From positions 1-6,202 of the forward strand of contig JAIXZF010000409.1 of assembly GCA_027489835.1 (NCBI GenBank): DNA of 6,202 bases. The letters are read 5' to 3'. Every line of letters starts with the position of its first letter. Positions within the stretch are counted from its first letter, which is position 1. The position numbers and the translations under genes were made by a program. Below, piece by piece: positions 1 to 6,202 of the stretch. The notes beneath the pieces are model-generated. The model did not search any database, was not told the DNA's origin, and worked only from the letters and a program-made list of their open reading frames with translations. The stretch is from Hyphomicrobiales bacterium (GTDB taxonomy: Bacteria > Pseudomonadota > Alphaproteobacteria > Rhizobiales > Beijerinckiaceae).

Positions 1-61
1 CTTGGCAAGCGGTGGGGCAGGGCGCATCCTGAGCCGTTGAGAGGTCCTGCCGATCCCGGCC
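1..61. other. Upstream edge, no resolvable gene
   Basis: This short stretch before the first gene could hold the last codons of an upstream + strand gene. Two + frames close here with TGA (at 30-32 and at 38-40), and a third runs on to about position 87. With so few codons none can be assigned to a family, so no coding call is made. In similar catabolic clusters an ABC transporter gene is often the neighbour, but nothing in these bases shows that. Confidence 0.4.
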
Positions 62-66
62 GGAAG
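62..66 (+). promoter_or_regulatory. Ribosome binding site of the racemase-family gene
   Basis: GGAAG lies five bases before the ATG at 72, a good Shine-Dalgarno match and spacing. It supports that ATG as the start. It is the clearest binding site among the first three genes, as expected for the leading gene of a coupled unit. Confidence 0.6.
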
Positions 67-71
67 TTCGC

Positions 72-815
72 ATGCGGATCCTGCTGATCAATCCTAACCT
101 GACGTCGGCCGTGACCGAGAGTTGCGCCGCCGCAGCGCGGGCCGCCGCCTCCGCCGGCACGGAGATCATGCCCGTCACGGGAGAGTTCGGGGCCGAAGTC
201 ATCAATTCCCGCGCCGAGAACGCCATCGCGGCCCATATGGTCCTGACGCTGGCGGCGCGTCATGCCTCCAGCGCAGATGCCGTTTTGCTGGCCGTTTCCT
301 ACGACACGGCGCTGTTTCCGGTGCGTGAAATGCTCGACATCCCGGTCGTCGGCATGAGCGAGTCCGCGATGCTGGCATCGCTCATGCTCGGCGGACGCTT
401 CGGGCTCGTCGTGTTCGGCACGCCCGCCGTCTACCGCGAGCATGTCGCGGCGCTCGGGCTGCAGGCCCGCCTCGCCGGGGTGCGCTCGATCGAAGCGGCG
501 CCCACGACAGTCTACCGCGACCCCGGCAGCGTCCGGGCGGCCGTGATCGAAGCGGCGCGGCGGCTGGTCGACGAGGACGGCGCCGAAGCGGTGGTGCTGT
601 GCGGCGCGGCCATGGCCGGCATGGCGGCCAAGCTGCAAGACAGCGTCGACGCCCCCCTGCTCGACGGCATCGGCTGCGCCGTGCCGCTGTGTGAGATGCT
701 CGTGAAGCTGAAGACCAACCCTCCACGCCGCGGTTCCTTCGCGCGCATCGGCGGACGCGGCACGCGCGGCCTCGATCCGGCGCTGGCCGCGCTTCTGGCC
801 AAACCGGTTGAGTGA
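72..815 (+). CDS. Asp/Glu/hydantoin racemase superfamily protein
   Basis: A 247-residue cytoplasmic protein without signal peptide or membrane segment. It belongs to the aspartate/glutamate/hydantoin racemase superfamily: it opens with the typical MRILLINPN strand (residues 1-9), has the mid-protein VVGMSESAM segment (92-100) followed by a GGRFGLVVFG strand (107-116), and ends with a GAAMAG motif (178-183) and LLDGIGCAV (196-204). Length is normal for hydantoin/allantoin racemases (about 215-250). Those enzymes invert a carbon centre with two cysteines; here the first site reads AVSYDTA (74-80), with valine where cysteine is expected, and the second has glycine at 178 with a cysteine one place earlier (C177). 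The reaction is therefore uncertain: it may be a racemase or isomerase with altered chemistry, or a related lyase. The start is supported by the GGAAG site. Its end overlaps the next gene by eight bases, so the two are probably translated together. The family is clear, the substrate unknown. Confidence 0.85.
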   Translation: MRILLINPNLTSAVTESCAAAARAAASAGTEIMPVTGEFGAEVINSRAENAIAAHMVLTLAARHASSADAVLLAVSYDTALFPVREMLDIPVVGMSESAMLASLMLGGRFGLVVFGTPAVYREHVAALGLQARLAGVRSIEAAPTTVYRDPGSVRAAVIEAARRLVDEDGAEAVVLCGAAMAGMAAKLQDSVDAPLLDGIGCAVPLCEMLVKLKTNPPRRGSFARIGGRGTRGLDPALAALLAKPVE

Positions 816-1707
816 CGCCATCCGACGCCCGCTGACGCATCATGGCCGCTATGGCTATCGGCCGATCACCGAGCCGCCGCCCTACCGCTGGCCCCAGGGG
901 CGCGGGCTCGCCGTGATGTTCGCGCTCAACCTGGAGGCCTACGCCTTCGGGGAGGGCATCGTCGACGAACTCGTGCCGGCGGGGCCGGGGCTCGACGTCA
1001 TCAACTACCCCTGGCTCGACTACGGCAACCGCGTCGGCGCGCACCGGCTGCGGGCGCTGTTCAAGGAGGAGAGCCTGCCCGTCACGCTGCTGGCGAACAG
1101 CGATCTTTATGCCGCATGCCCCGGCCTGATCGAAAGCTTCCGGGATGACGGCGCCGAGATCGCCTGCCATGGCCGGACCAATTCCGAACGTCAGGGCGAG
1201 CTGCCGGAAGCCGATGAGCGCGAGCTCATCGCCGAGGCGACCGCGACGCTCGCGCGCCACGAGGGCCGTCCGCCGGCCGGCTGGCTGGGGCCCTGGATCT
1301 CGGAAAGCCGCATCACGCCCGACCTTCTGAAGGAGGCAGGCTACCGCTATTTCCTCGACTGGTGCTGCGATGACCGGCCGATCCCGTTCCAGACGCGCTC
1401 CGGACCGCTGATGCTCGTGCCTTACCCGCAGGAGGCCAACGACGCCAACGCCATCGTGGTGCGCCGGATGGATGCCGACGCCTTCGCCGACATGGTGGTC
1501 GACCAGTTCGACGAGATGCTGCGGCAGGCGGAAGGCGACGCGCTGGTGATGTCGATCGCGCTTCACCCCCACGTCACGGGCCAGCCCTTCCGCCTGAAGC
1601 ATCTCAGGCGCGCCTTGCGGCACATCGCAGGCTCCCGCGCGCTGATCTGGCCTGCCCGCGCGGGCGAGATCGCCGATGTGGCCATCAGGGGCCATGGCGC
1701 GGCATGA
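808..1707 (+). CDS. PuuE-like polysaccharide deacetylase-family hydrolase
   Basis: A 299-residue cytoplasmic protein of the polysaccharide deacetylase (NodB-fold) family, in the branch that includes PuuE allantoinases and cyclic imide hydrolases, which open C-N bonds of small rings and do not act on polysaccharide. Visible landmarks: HHGRYGY near the N-terminus (11-17), NLEAYAFGEG (41-50) where NodB enzymes carry an Asp-Asp motif, DYGNRVG (71-77), CHGRTNSERQG (120-130), GWLGPWISES (158-167), YFLDWCCDD (181-189) and ALHPHVTGQPFR (251-262) with two histidines. The start is taken at TTG 808 because the residues it adds (RRPLTHHGRYGYRPI and on) are the usual N-terminus of this family as I recall it; the next in-frame candidates (GTG 913, ATG 916) would remove them and leave only a few residues before NLE. 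There is no clear Shine-Dalgarno site, fitting coupling to the preceding stop at 813-815. The next gene overlaps through ATGA. Substrate unknown; allantoin, a hydantoin or a cyclic imide are the likely classes. Confidence 0.85.
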   Translation: MSDAIRRPLTHHGRYGYRPITEPPPYRWPQGRGLAVMFALNLEAYAFGEGIVDELVPAGPGLDVINYPWLDYGNRVGAHRLRALFKEESLPVTLLANSDLYAACPGLIESFRDDGAEIACHGRTNSERQGELPEADERELIAEATATLARHEGRPPAGWLGPWISESRITPDLLKEAGYRYFLDWCCDDRPIPFQTRSGPLMLVPYPQEANDANAIVVRRMDADAFADMVVDQFDEMLRQAEGDALVMSIALHPHVTGQPFRLKHLRRALRHIAGSRALIWPARAGEIADVAIRGHGAA

Positions 1708-3212
1708 GCGGCCGCGACCTCCTGATCGCGGGCGCGAGGGTGCTCACCTTCGGGCCGGAGCCGCGCGACCTCGATAGCGCGGACATCCTGATCGAGGAGG
1801 GCCGCATCACGCGCATCGAGCGCGGCATCGAGGCTCCGCCCGGAACGCCACGGCTCGACGCCGCCGGCCATCTCGCGATCCCGGGGCTGATCAACGCGCA
1901 TTTCCATTCGCCGGGGAACCTGCAGAAGGGCGCGCTGCCGGGCTATCCGCTGGAAGTGTTCATGCTGCGCGAGGTGCCGCCGCTGGCGAGCGCCGTCCCG
2001 CAGGGGCGGCTTGCCTATGCGCGCACGATGATCGGCGCGATGGAGATGCTGAAGACGGGCGTGACCAGCGTTATGGACGACGCCTTTCACGTGCCTGCGG
2101 CGACCGTGGAGGGCATCGACGCCATCGCGCAGGCCTATGCCGATATCGGCATGCGGGCCCGCATCGCCATCGACCAGCCGAACATCGCCGAGTACGACAA
2201 GCACCCCTACCTCAAGGACATGTTGCCCCCGGCGATCGTCGCCGAGATGGATGCCGCGCCACGGCAATCCGACGGCGAACTGCTCGAGCTTTACGCACAC
2301 CTGATCGAGCGCTGGGACGGCGCGGGCCAAGGCCGCATCGGCGCGGCTTTATCCTGCTCGGCCATCCAGCGTGTGACGCCGTCCTACCTCCAGGCGCTCG
2401 CGGAGCTCAGCCAGAAGCGCGATCTCCCTTTCAACATCCACATCCTGGAAACGCGCACGCAGGCTGCCTTCGGCGAAGCGGTGCTGGGGCGCTCCCTGGT
2501 GAAGGAGGCGAAGGCGCGGGGCGTGCTGACGCCCCGCACGGTGGTCGTCCACGCCATCTGGGTGGACGACGACGACATCGCCATTCTGTCGGATGCCGGC
2601 GTGACGGTGGCGCACAACCCGGTCTGCAACCTCAGGCTCGGCAGCGGTGTCGCGCCGTTCCGTGCGTGGCGGGAAGCCGGAATTGATGTCTGCCTCGGCA
2701 CGGACGAAGCAATCGCCGACGACAGCGTCAATCTCTGGGGCGCGATGAAGATGGCCGGCCTGATCCACACGCTTGCCGACGCTGACTGGAGCCGATGGCC
2801 CTCGGCGCAGGAGATCCTTGGCGTGATGTACGAGGGCGGGGCGCGGGCGCTGGGCGCCGTGGGCGGGATCGGCTGGCTGTCCCCCGGCGCCAGGGGCGAT
2901 GTCGCGCTGATCGACCTCGACACCGAAGCCTTCACGCCGCTGAATGACGTGCAGCGGCAGCTGGTCTTCGGCGAAACCGGCTCGTCAGTCCGCCATGTCG
3001 TCGTGGATGGCGCGATCGTCGTCCGCGACGGCAGGCTCACGCGAATCGACGAGAAGGCCATGCGCGCCGAGGTGCGCGCGCTGGCAGCCGCCGCCAGCGC
3101 CGACAGCGCTGCGGCGGAAGCTGCGGCCATGCGGCTCGAGCCGCACTATGCGGAGATGGTGCGCAGGGCGTTCGTCCGGCCGAACCGCATGAGGCGGCGG
3201 CTGGACCCCTGA
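1704..3212 (+). CDS. Metal-dependent amidohydrolase (AtzA/TrzN/SsnA/MTA deaminase-like)
   Basis: A 502-residue cytoplasmic amidohydrolase-superfamily enzyme of the group that deaminates or dechlorinates N-heterocycles (atrazine chlorohydrolase, guanine/cytosine deaminase, methylthioadenosine deaminase). An N-terminal beta-sandwich part (about 1-60) leads to the metal motif NAHFHSP with H66 and H68. H246 in FNIHILET with the likely catalytic E249, H283 in VVHAIW, H304 in AHNPVCN and D334 in LGTDEA complete a normal mononuclear metal site, so the enzyme looks intact. The spacing closely follows what I recall of AtzA (H66, H68, H243, D327). The C-terminal sandwich returns at SPGARGDVALIDLD (393-406). 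It is longer than the usual 440-480, partly because of an alanine-rich stretch at about 460-476 before a basic tail. The start ATG overlaps the previous stop as ATGA; AGGGG at 1687-1691 is a distant, weak ribosome binding site, so coupling is likely. The exact substrate cannot be told. Confidence 0.9.
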   Translation: MSGRDLLIAGARVLTFGPEPRDLDSADILIEEGRITRIERGIEAPPGTPRLDAAGHLAIPGLINAHFHSPGNLQKGALPGYPLEVFMLREVPPLASAVPQGRLAYARTMIGAMEMLKTGVTSVMDDAFHVPAATVEGIDAIAQAYADIGMRARIAIDQPNIAEYDKHPYLKDMLPPAIVAEMDAAPRQSDGELLELYAHLIERWDGAGQGRIGAALSCSAIQRVTPSYLQALAELSQKRDLPFNIHILETRTQAAFGEAVLGRSLVKEAKARGVLTPRTVVVHAIWVDDDDIAILSDAGVTVAHNPVCNLRLGSGVAPFRAWREAGIDVCLGTDEAIADDSVNLWGAMKMAGLIHTLADADWSRWPSAQEILGVMYEGGARALGAVGGIGWLSPGARGDVALIDLDTEAFTPLNDVQRQLVFGETGSSVRHVVVDGAIVVRDGRLTRIDEKAMRAEVRALAAAASADSAAAEAAAMRLEPHYAEMVRRAFVRPNRMRRRLDP

Positions 3213-3217
3213 TCGCG

Positions 3218-3249
3218 GGCTGGGGGCGCCCTTGGGCCAGCCGACTTTT
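3218..3249 (+). terminator. Possible weak intrinsic terminator
   Basis: Six bases after the amidohydrolase stop, GGCTGG (3218-3223) can pair with CCAGCC (3237-3242) around a 13-base loop, with TTTT at 3246-3249 three bases further on. The stem is GC-rich but only six pairs, the loop is large and the T-run short, so termination may be partial. If real it would end the three-gene unit and separate the kinase from it. No folding energy was calculated. Confidence 0.35.
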
Positions 3250-3266
3250 CGTCGACACCGATGAAA
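3247..3266. repeat. Imperfect inverted repeat before the kinase gene
   Basis: TTTCGTCG (3247-3254) and CGATGAAA (3259-3266) are inverted copies with one mismatch around the four-base spacer ACAC. In RNA the mismatch would be a G-U pair. It begins in the T-run of the possible terminator and covers the alternative kinase start at 3261. It could be a protein-binding site, an RNA hairpin in the leader, or chance. Confidence 0.35.
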
Positions 3267-3294
3267 CCAAATGCCGCCTCGCGCATTTACCAAC

Positions 3295-3299
3295 GGGGG
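3295..3299 (+). promoter_or_regulatory. Ribosome binding site favouring kinase start 3306
   Basis: GGGGG ends six bases before the ATG at 3306. The other in-frame ATG, at 3261, has no purine-rich site before it. This decides the start in favour of 3306, though only moderately. Confidence 0.45.
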
Positions 3300-3305
3300 C
3301 ATTGC

Positions 3306-6202
3306 ATGACCACGCTGCTGAAGAACGCGGGACAACTGGGGTCACCTGCATCCACGCGTTCGCGGCTCCGGCTTCTCGTGCTGGCTTGCCTCGCTCCCGT
3401 CGTTATCCTCGCGGTGGTCCTTTACCTCGGTTACTACAACCATGAGCGCGAGCGCCATTCGCAGGCCGCGCTCGATCTTGCAGAGCGTGTGACGCAGACC
3501 ATCGATCGCGAGATCGAGACGCTGCGCGCCACGATGGAGACCCTCGCGACCTCGCCGGCCGTGGCGGCGGGCGACCTCCAGTCCTTCGATGCGCAGGTCC
3601 GGCTGGTCCTTCGCAGCAGGGGCGACTTCATCGCCATGCGCGAACGGTCCGGACAGCAGGTTCTCAACTCCTCCAGACCGTTTGGCTCGTCGCTGCCGAT
3701 CTCGATCGACCCGATGCTGCGGGAAGCCGACGACGACGTCTTCCGGACCGGGAAGAGCGTCGTGTCCGATCTTTATGTCGGCGCGACCGTCCGGCGCCAG
3801 TTCGTGCTGGTCGACGTGCCCGTATTCGTCGACGGCGCTGTCCGCTATGCGCTCAACATGGCGCTCGAGCCGGGCCGCCTGGCCGGCACGCTCACGGCCG
3901 CGGCCCCGGCAGGCTGGATCGTCGCGCTTGTCGACCGCAAGGACCGCATCATCGCGAGGTCGAGCGATCATGAGCGCTTTCTCGGCGCAGAAGCCAGCGC
4001 TTCCTTGCGGCGCTACGCCACTGGCGAGCGCGCGACCTGGAGCGGCGTGACGCTGGATGGCCGGACCGTGCTGAGCGCTGCCGTGCGCTCGTCGACGACC
4101 GGGTGGCGGGTCAGCGTGGGCGTGCCCGTCGAGGAGGTCATGCGTCCCCTATGGAGCCTGATGGGCCTGCTCGTCGCGCTCGGCCTCGGAACGCTTGCGC
4201 TTTCCCTCTGGGTCGCCTCGCTGGCGGCGCGCAGCATCGAAAGGCCACTGCTGGCCTTGACCAAGGCCGCCGAACATGTCGGCCGGGACGAGAAGGTCTC
4301 CTTGCCGCCGCTCGGGCTCAGTGAGGCCGCGACCGTGGGGGAGGCTCTCGCCAAGGCGCAGGAACGCATCCTCGAGCGCGATGCAGACCTTGCGCGGGCT
4401 CAGCGCATCGGGGGCCTCGGCCGTCTGACCATCGACCTGCGCGACGGCGGCTTCCGCAATCACCGCAGCCCGGAATACCTCGCGATCCATGGCCTGCCGC
4501 CGGATGCGTGGAATGAAAAGCACGAGCAGTGGGTCGCGCGCATCCATCCCGAAGACCGCGAGGCGACCGAGCGGAAGTTCCTCAACGCGCTGGCCACGGG
4601 CGAGCGGCGGTATGAGGTCGAGTACCGGATCATCCGCCCCAGCGACGGCGAGGTCCGCTGGATCCGCGCCGACTGCGAGATCGAGCGGGACGAAACGGGC
4701 CGGCCGCTGCGCCTTCTGGGCGTCCACCGGGACATCACCGACCGGCGGCAGCGCGAGGCGGCGCTGATCGAGGGGCAGACACGCCTGAGGACCGCACTCG
4801 ACGTCGCCGACCTCGGCACCTGGGAAGCAAACCGGGTCACTGGACTTAGCCAATGGGATGACCGCATGGCGCTGCTCGTGGGCGCAAGGCCCGAGCAGGC
4901 GCAGGAGTTCGCGCAACGCTGGCTCGAATTCATGGGCCCGGAAGACCGGGAAAGGGTTTCCAGACTGCAGATGTCGGTTGCGGTCGGGGAGTCCTTCACG
5001 GCGGAGTATCAGGTCACGCGGCTCGACGGGGTAAAGCGAATCTTTCTGTCGCGCGGCACGCGGATGACGGAAAGCCGCATCGTCGGTTCCGTTCAGGACG
5101 TGACCGAGCTGCGCGCGTCGGAGAGGCGCCAGCAGGAGCTGAACCAGGAGCTCGAGGCGCGCGTGCGCGAGGCTGTGGCCGAGCGGCAGCTCTGGACCGA
5201 CCTGATCGAGGCCGCCGACGCCTTCATCGTCGTCGTGGACGACAGCCTGCGCATCGTCGGGCTGAACCGGGCAGCGAGGCAAGAGTACGAGCGCCTTTAC
5301 GGCACGTCGCCGAAAGCTGGCGACAGCATCCTGCCTCGGGGCCAGCAGTTGCCGAATGAAGGGAACGACGCCGCTCACCTGTGGCGGCGCGCCTTGTCCG
5401 GCGAAAGCTTCACCATGATGGAGGAGATCGACGATCCTGCCCGCGGCAAGCGCCATTACGAGATGACGTTCAGCGCCCTGCACGACGACAAGGGCGTGCG
5501 CCGCTGGGCCTCGCGCATCTCCTACGACGTCACGGAACGCGAGGTCCGGCGCGCGGAACTGGCCGACGCGCAGGCCAAGCTGTTCGAGACGCAGAAGATG
5601 GAGACGATCGGGCAGCTTACGGGCGGCGTCGCCCACGACTTCAACAATCTTCTGGCGGCGATCTCGGCCAATCTCGAGCTTGCCCGCAAGCGGGCCGGCG
5701 CGGACGAACGCCTGATGAAGCTGCTGGACGGAGCGATGCAGGGCGCGCAGCGGGGCGCGACCCTGACCAAGCGGTTGCTCGCTTTCGCACGGCGCCAGGA
5801 GCTCAAGGCCGACTCCGTCGACCTGCGCGAGCTCATCGCGGGCATGCAGGATTTGCTCGCAAGGTCCCTCGGCCCCAGCATCGAGATCGTCCTTGCCTTT
5901 CCGCCTGATCTGCCGGCGGCCAAGGTGGATGCGAACCAGCTGGAGCTGGCCCTGCTCAATCTCGCCCTCAACAGCCGGGACGCCATGCCCGCAGGCGGCA
6001 CGCTGAGCGTCAGGGCGAGCGTCGAGCCGTTCTCGCCCGATGCGGACCCCAGGCGTTCGGGGCCGTTCGTCAGGCTCTGCGTCACGGACACGGGCGGCGG
6101 CATGGATTCCGAGACGCTGAAGCGCGCGACCGAACCCTTCTTCACGACCAAGGGCATCGGCAAGGGCACGGGGCTCGGCCTGTCCATGGTGCAGGGGCTG
6201 GC
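3306..6202 (+). CDS. Multi-PAS membrane sensor histidine kinase (3' end cut)
   Basis: An open frame of 965 codons running off the window. Order of parts: short cytoplasmic N-terminus; membrane segment at about 22-43; periplasmic sensor domain at 44-281, probably of the Cache type; second membrane segment at about 283-306; HAMP-like linker at 304-357; PAS 1 at about 366-480 (HPEDRE at 414-419, GVHRDITDR at 472-480); PAS 2 at 490-601 (GPEDRE at 544-549, GSVQDVTE at 594-601); a charged coiled-coil-like stretch at 602-630; PAS 3 at about 630-746; HisKA with GGVAHDFNNLL and phospho-acceptor H777; HATPase_c with N889, DTGGGM (928-933), PFFTTKG (944-950) and the GTGLGLS loop (954-960). All visible catalytic boxes are intact. 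This H-box type often belongs to hybrid kinases with a C-terminal receiver domain, which would lie beyond the window. ATG 3261 is an in-frame alternative start adding 15 residues. The gene follows the amidohydrolase after 93 bases, so control of the preceding enzymes is possible but unproven. The ligand is unknown. Confidence 0.9.
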   Translation, partial: MTTLLKNAGQLGSPASTRSRLRLLVLACLAPVVILAVVLYLGYYNHERERHSQAALDLAERVTQTIDREIETLRATMETLATSPAVAAGDLQSFDAQVRLVLRSRGDFIAMRERSGQQVLNSSRPFGSSLPISIDPMLREADDDVFRTGKSVVSDLYVGATVRRQFVLVDVPVFVDGAVRYALNMALEPGRLAGTLTAAAPAGWIVALVDRKDRIIARSSDHERFLGAEASASLRRYATGERATWSGVTLDGRTVLSAAVRSSTTGWRVSVGVPVEEVMRPLWSLMGLLVALGLGTLALSLWVASLAARSIERPLLALTKAAEHVGRDEKVSLPPLGLSEAATVGEALAKAQERILERDADLARAQRIGGLGRLTIDLRDGGFRNHRSPEYLAIHGLPPDAWNEKHEQWVARIHPEDREATERKFLNALATGERRYEVEYRIIRPSDGEVRWIRADCEIERDETGRPLRLLGVHRDITDRRQREAALIEGQTRLRTALDVADLGTWEANRVTGLSQWDDRMALLVGARPEQAQEFAQRWLEFMGPEDRERVSRLQMSVAVGESFTAEYQVTRLDGVKRIFLSRGTRMTESRIVGSVQDVTELRASERRQQELNQELEARVREAVAERQLWTDLIEAADAFIVVVDDSLRIVGLNRAARQEYERLYGTSPKAGDSILPRGQQLPNEGNDAAHLWRRALSGESFTMMEEIDDPARGKRHYEMTFSALHDDKGVRRWASRISYDVTEREVRRAELADAQAKLFETQKMETIGQLTGGVAHDFNNLLAAISANLELARKRAGADERLMKLLDGAMQGAQRGATLTKRLLAFARRQELKADSVDLRELIAGMQDLLARSLGPSIEIVLAFPPDLPAAKVDANQLELALLNLALNSRDAMPAGGTLSVRASVEPFSPDADPRRSGPFVRLCVTDTGGGMDSETLKRATEPFFTTKGIGKGTGLGLSMVQGL

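Noticed and set aside
382..1695. A 437-codon open frame on the minus strand across genes 1 and 2
   Set aside because: Over gene 2 it is codon-aligned with the sense frame and open for the same reason; the product is Arg/Ala-rich with no family motif, and it crosses two well-supported sense genes.
1563..2330. Minus-strand open frame of 255 codons across the gene 2/3 junction
   Set aside because: Composition-driven shadow of the amidohydrolase and hydrolase genes; no domain, no neighbouring minus-strand genes.
3261..3263. In-frame ATG as an earlier kinase start
   Set aside because: Possible, but it has no ribosome binding site and the added 15 residues carry no feature; ATG 3306 with GGGGG upstream is preferred.
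3342..3971. Minus-strand open frame of 209 codons in the kinase N-terminal region
   Set aside because: The sense frame here encodes a membrane segment and a periplasmic sensor domain in continuous frame with the kinase; the antisense product is charged and featureless.
3589..4050. A second + strand frame of 153 codons within the kinase gene
   Set aside because: Ser/Arg/Pro-rich out-of-frame reading of a GC-rich gene with no motif; the real frame is unbroken from 3306 to the window end.
4149..5636. A 495-codon open frame on the minus strand inside the kinase gene
   Set aside because: It is codon-aligned with the kinase, so its stops need sense codons TTA, CTA or TCA, which are rare in this GC-rich gene; it ends at the CTA at 4149. 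Its product has no recognisable domain, while the sense frame has many.

Overview
The window is GC-rich, and all four substantial genes lie on the + strand and are tightly packed. Base composition (judged by eye), codon use, and a multi-PAS histidine kinase with an AHDFNNLL-type H-box all suggest an alphaproteobacterium, most likely of the Hyphomicrobiales (Bosea/Methylobacterium/Rhodopseudomonas-like). The taxon is an inference from style; there is no marker gene here.

Layout: bases 1-71 are leader or the very end of an upstream gene that cannot be resolved. Then come three genes that overlap end to start: an Asp/Glu/hydantoin racemase-superfamily protein (72-815), a PuuE-like polysaccharide-deacetylase-fold hydrolase with a TTG start (808-1707), and a metal-dependent amidohydrolase of the AtzA/TrzN/SsnA/MTA-deaminase type (1704-3212). 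A 93-base gap follows, containing a possible weak terminator hairpin and an imperfect inverted repeat. After it begins a large membrane sensor histidine kinase (3306 to past the window end): two membrane segments around a periplasmic sensor domain, a HAMP-like linker, three PAS domains, then HisKA and HATPase_c. It is cut inside the ATP-binding domain after 965 codons.

How they may work together: the three overlapping genes look like one translationally coupled unit. Their families act on cyclic amides, ureides or N-heterocycles (racemisation or isomerisation, metal-independent or metal-dependent C-N ring opening, deamination or dechlorination). The simplest reading is a cytoplasmic catabolic route for a nitrogen-containing ring compound such as a hydantoin, cyclic imide, ureide or pyrimidine/purine-like molecule; the true substrate cannot be read from sequence. 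The kinase may sense a related external compound, but the gap and possible terminator mean it may equally be a separate unit.

The most notable points are that the racemase-family protein lacks the two cysteines expected in classical hydantoin/allantoin racemases, and that this trio of families sits in strict coupling. No mobile element, CRISPR array, tRNA or rRNA was seen.
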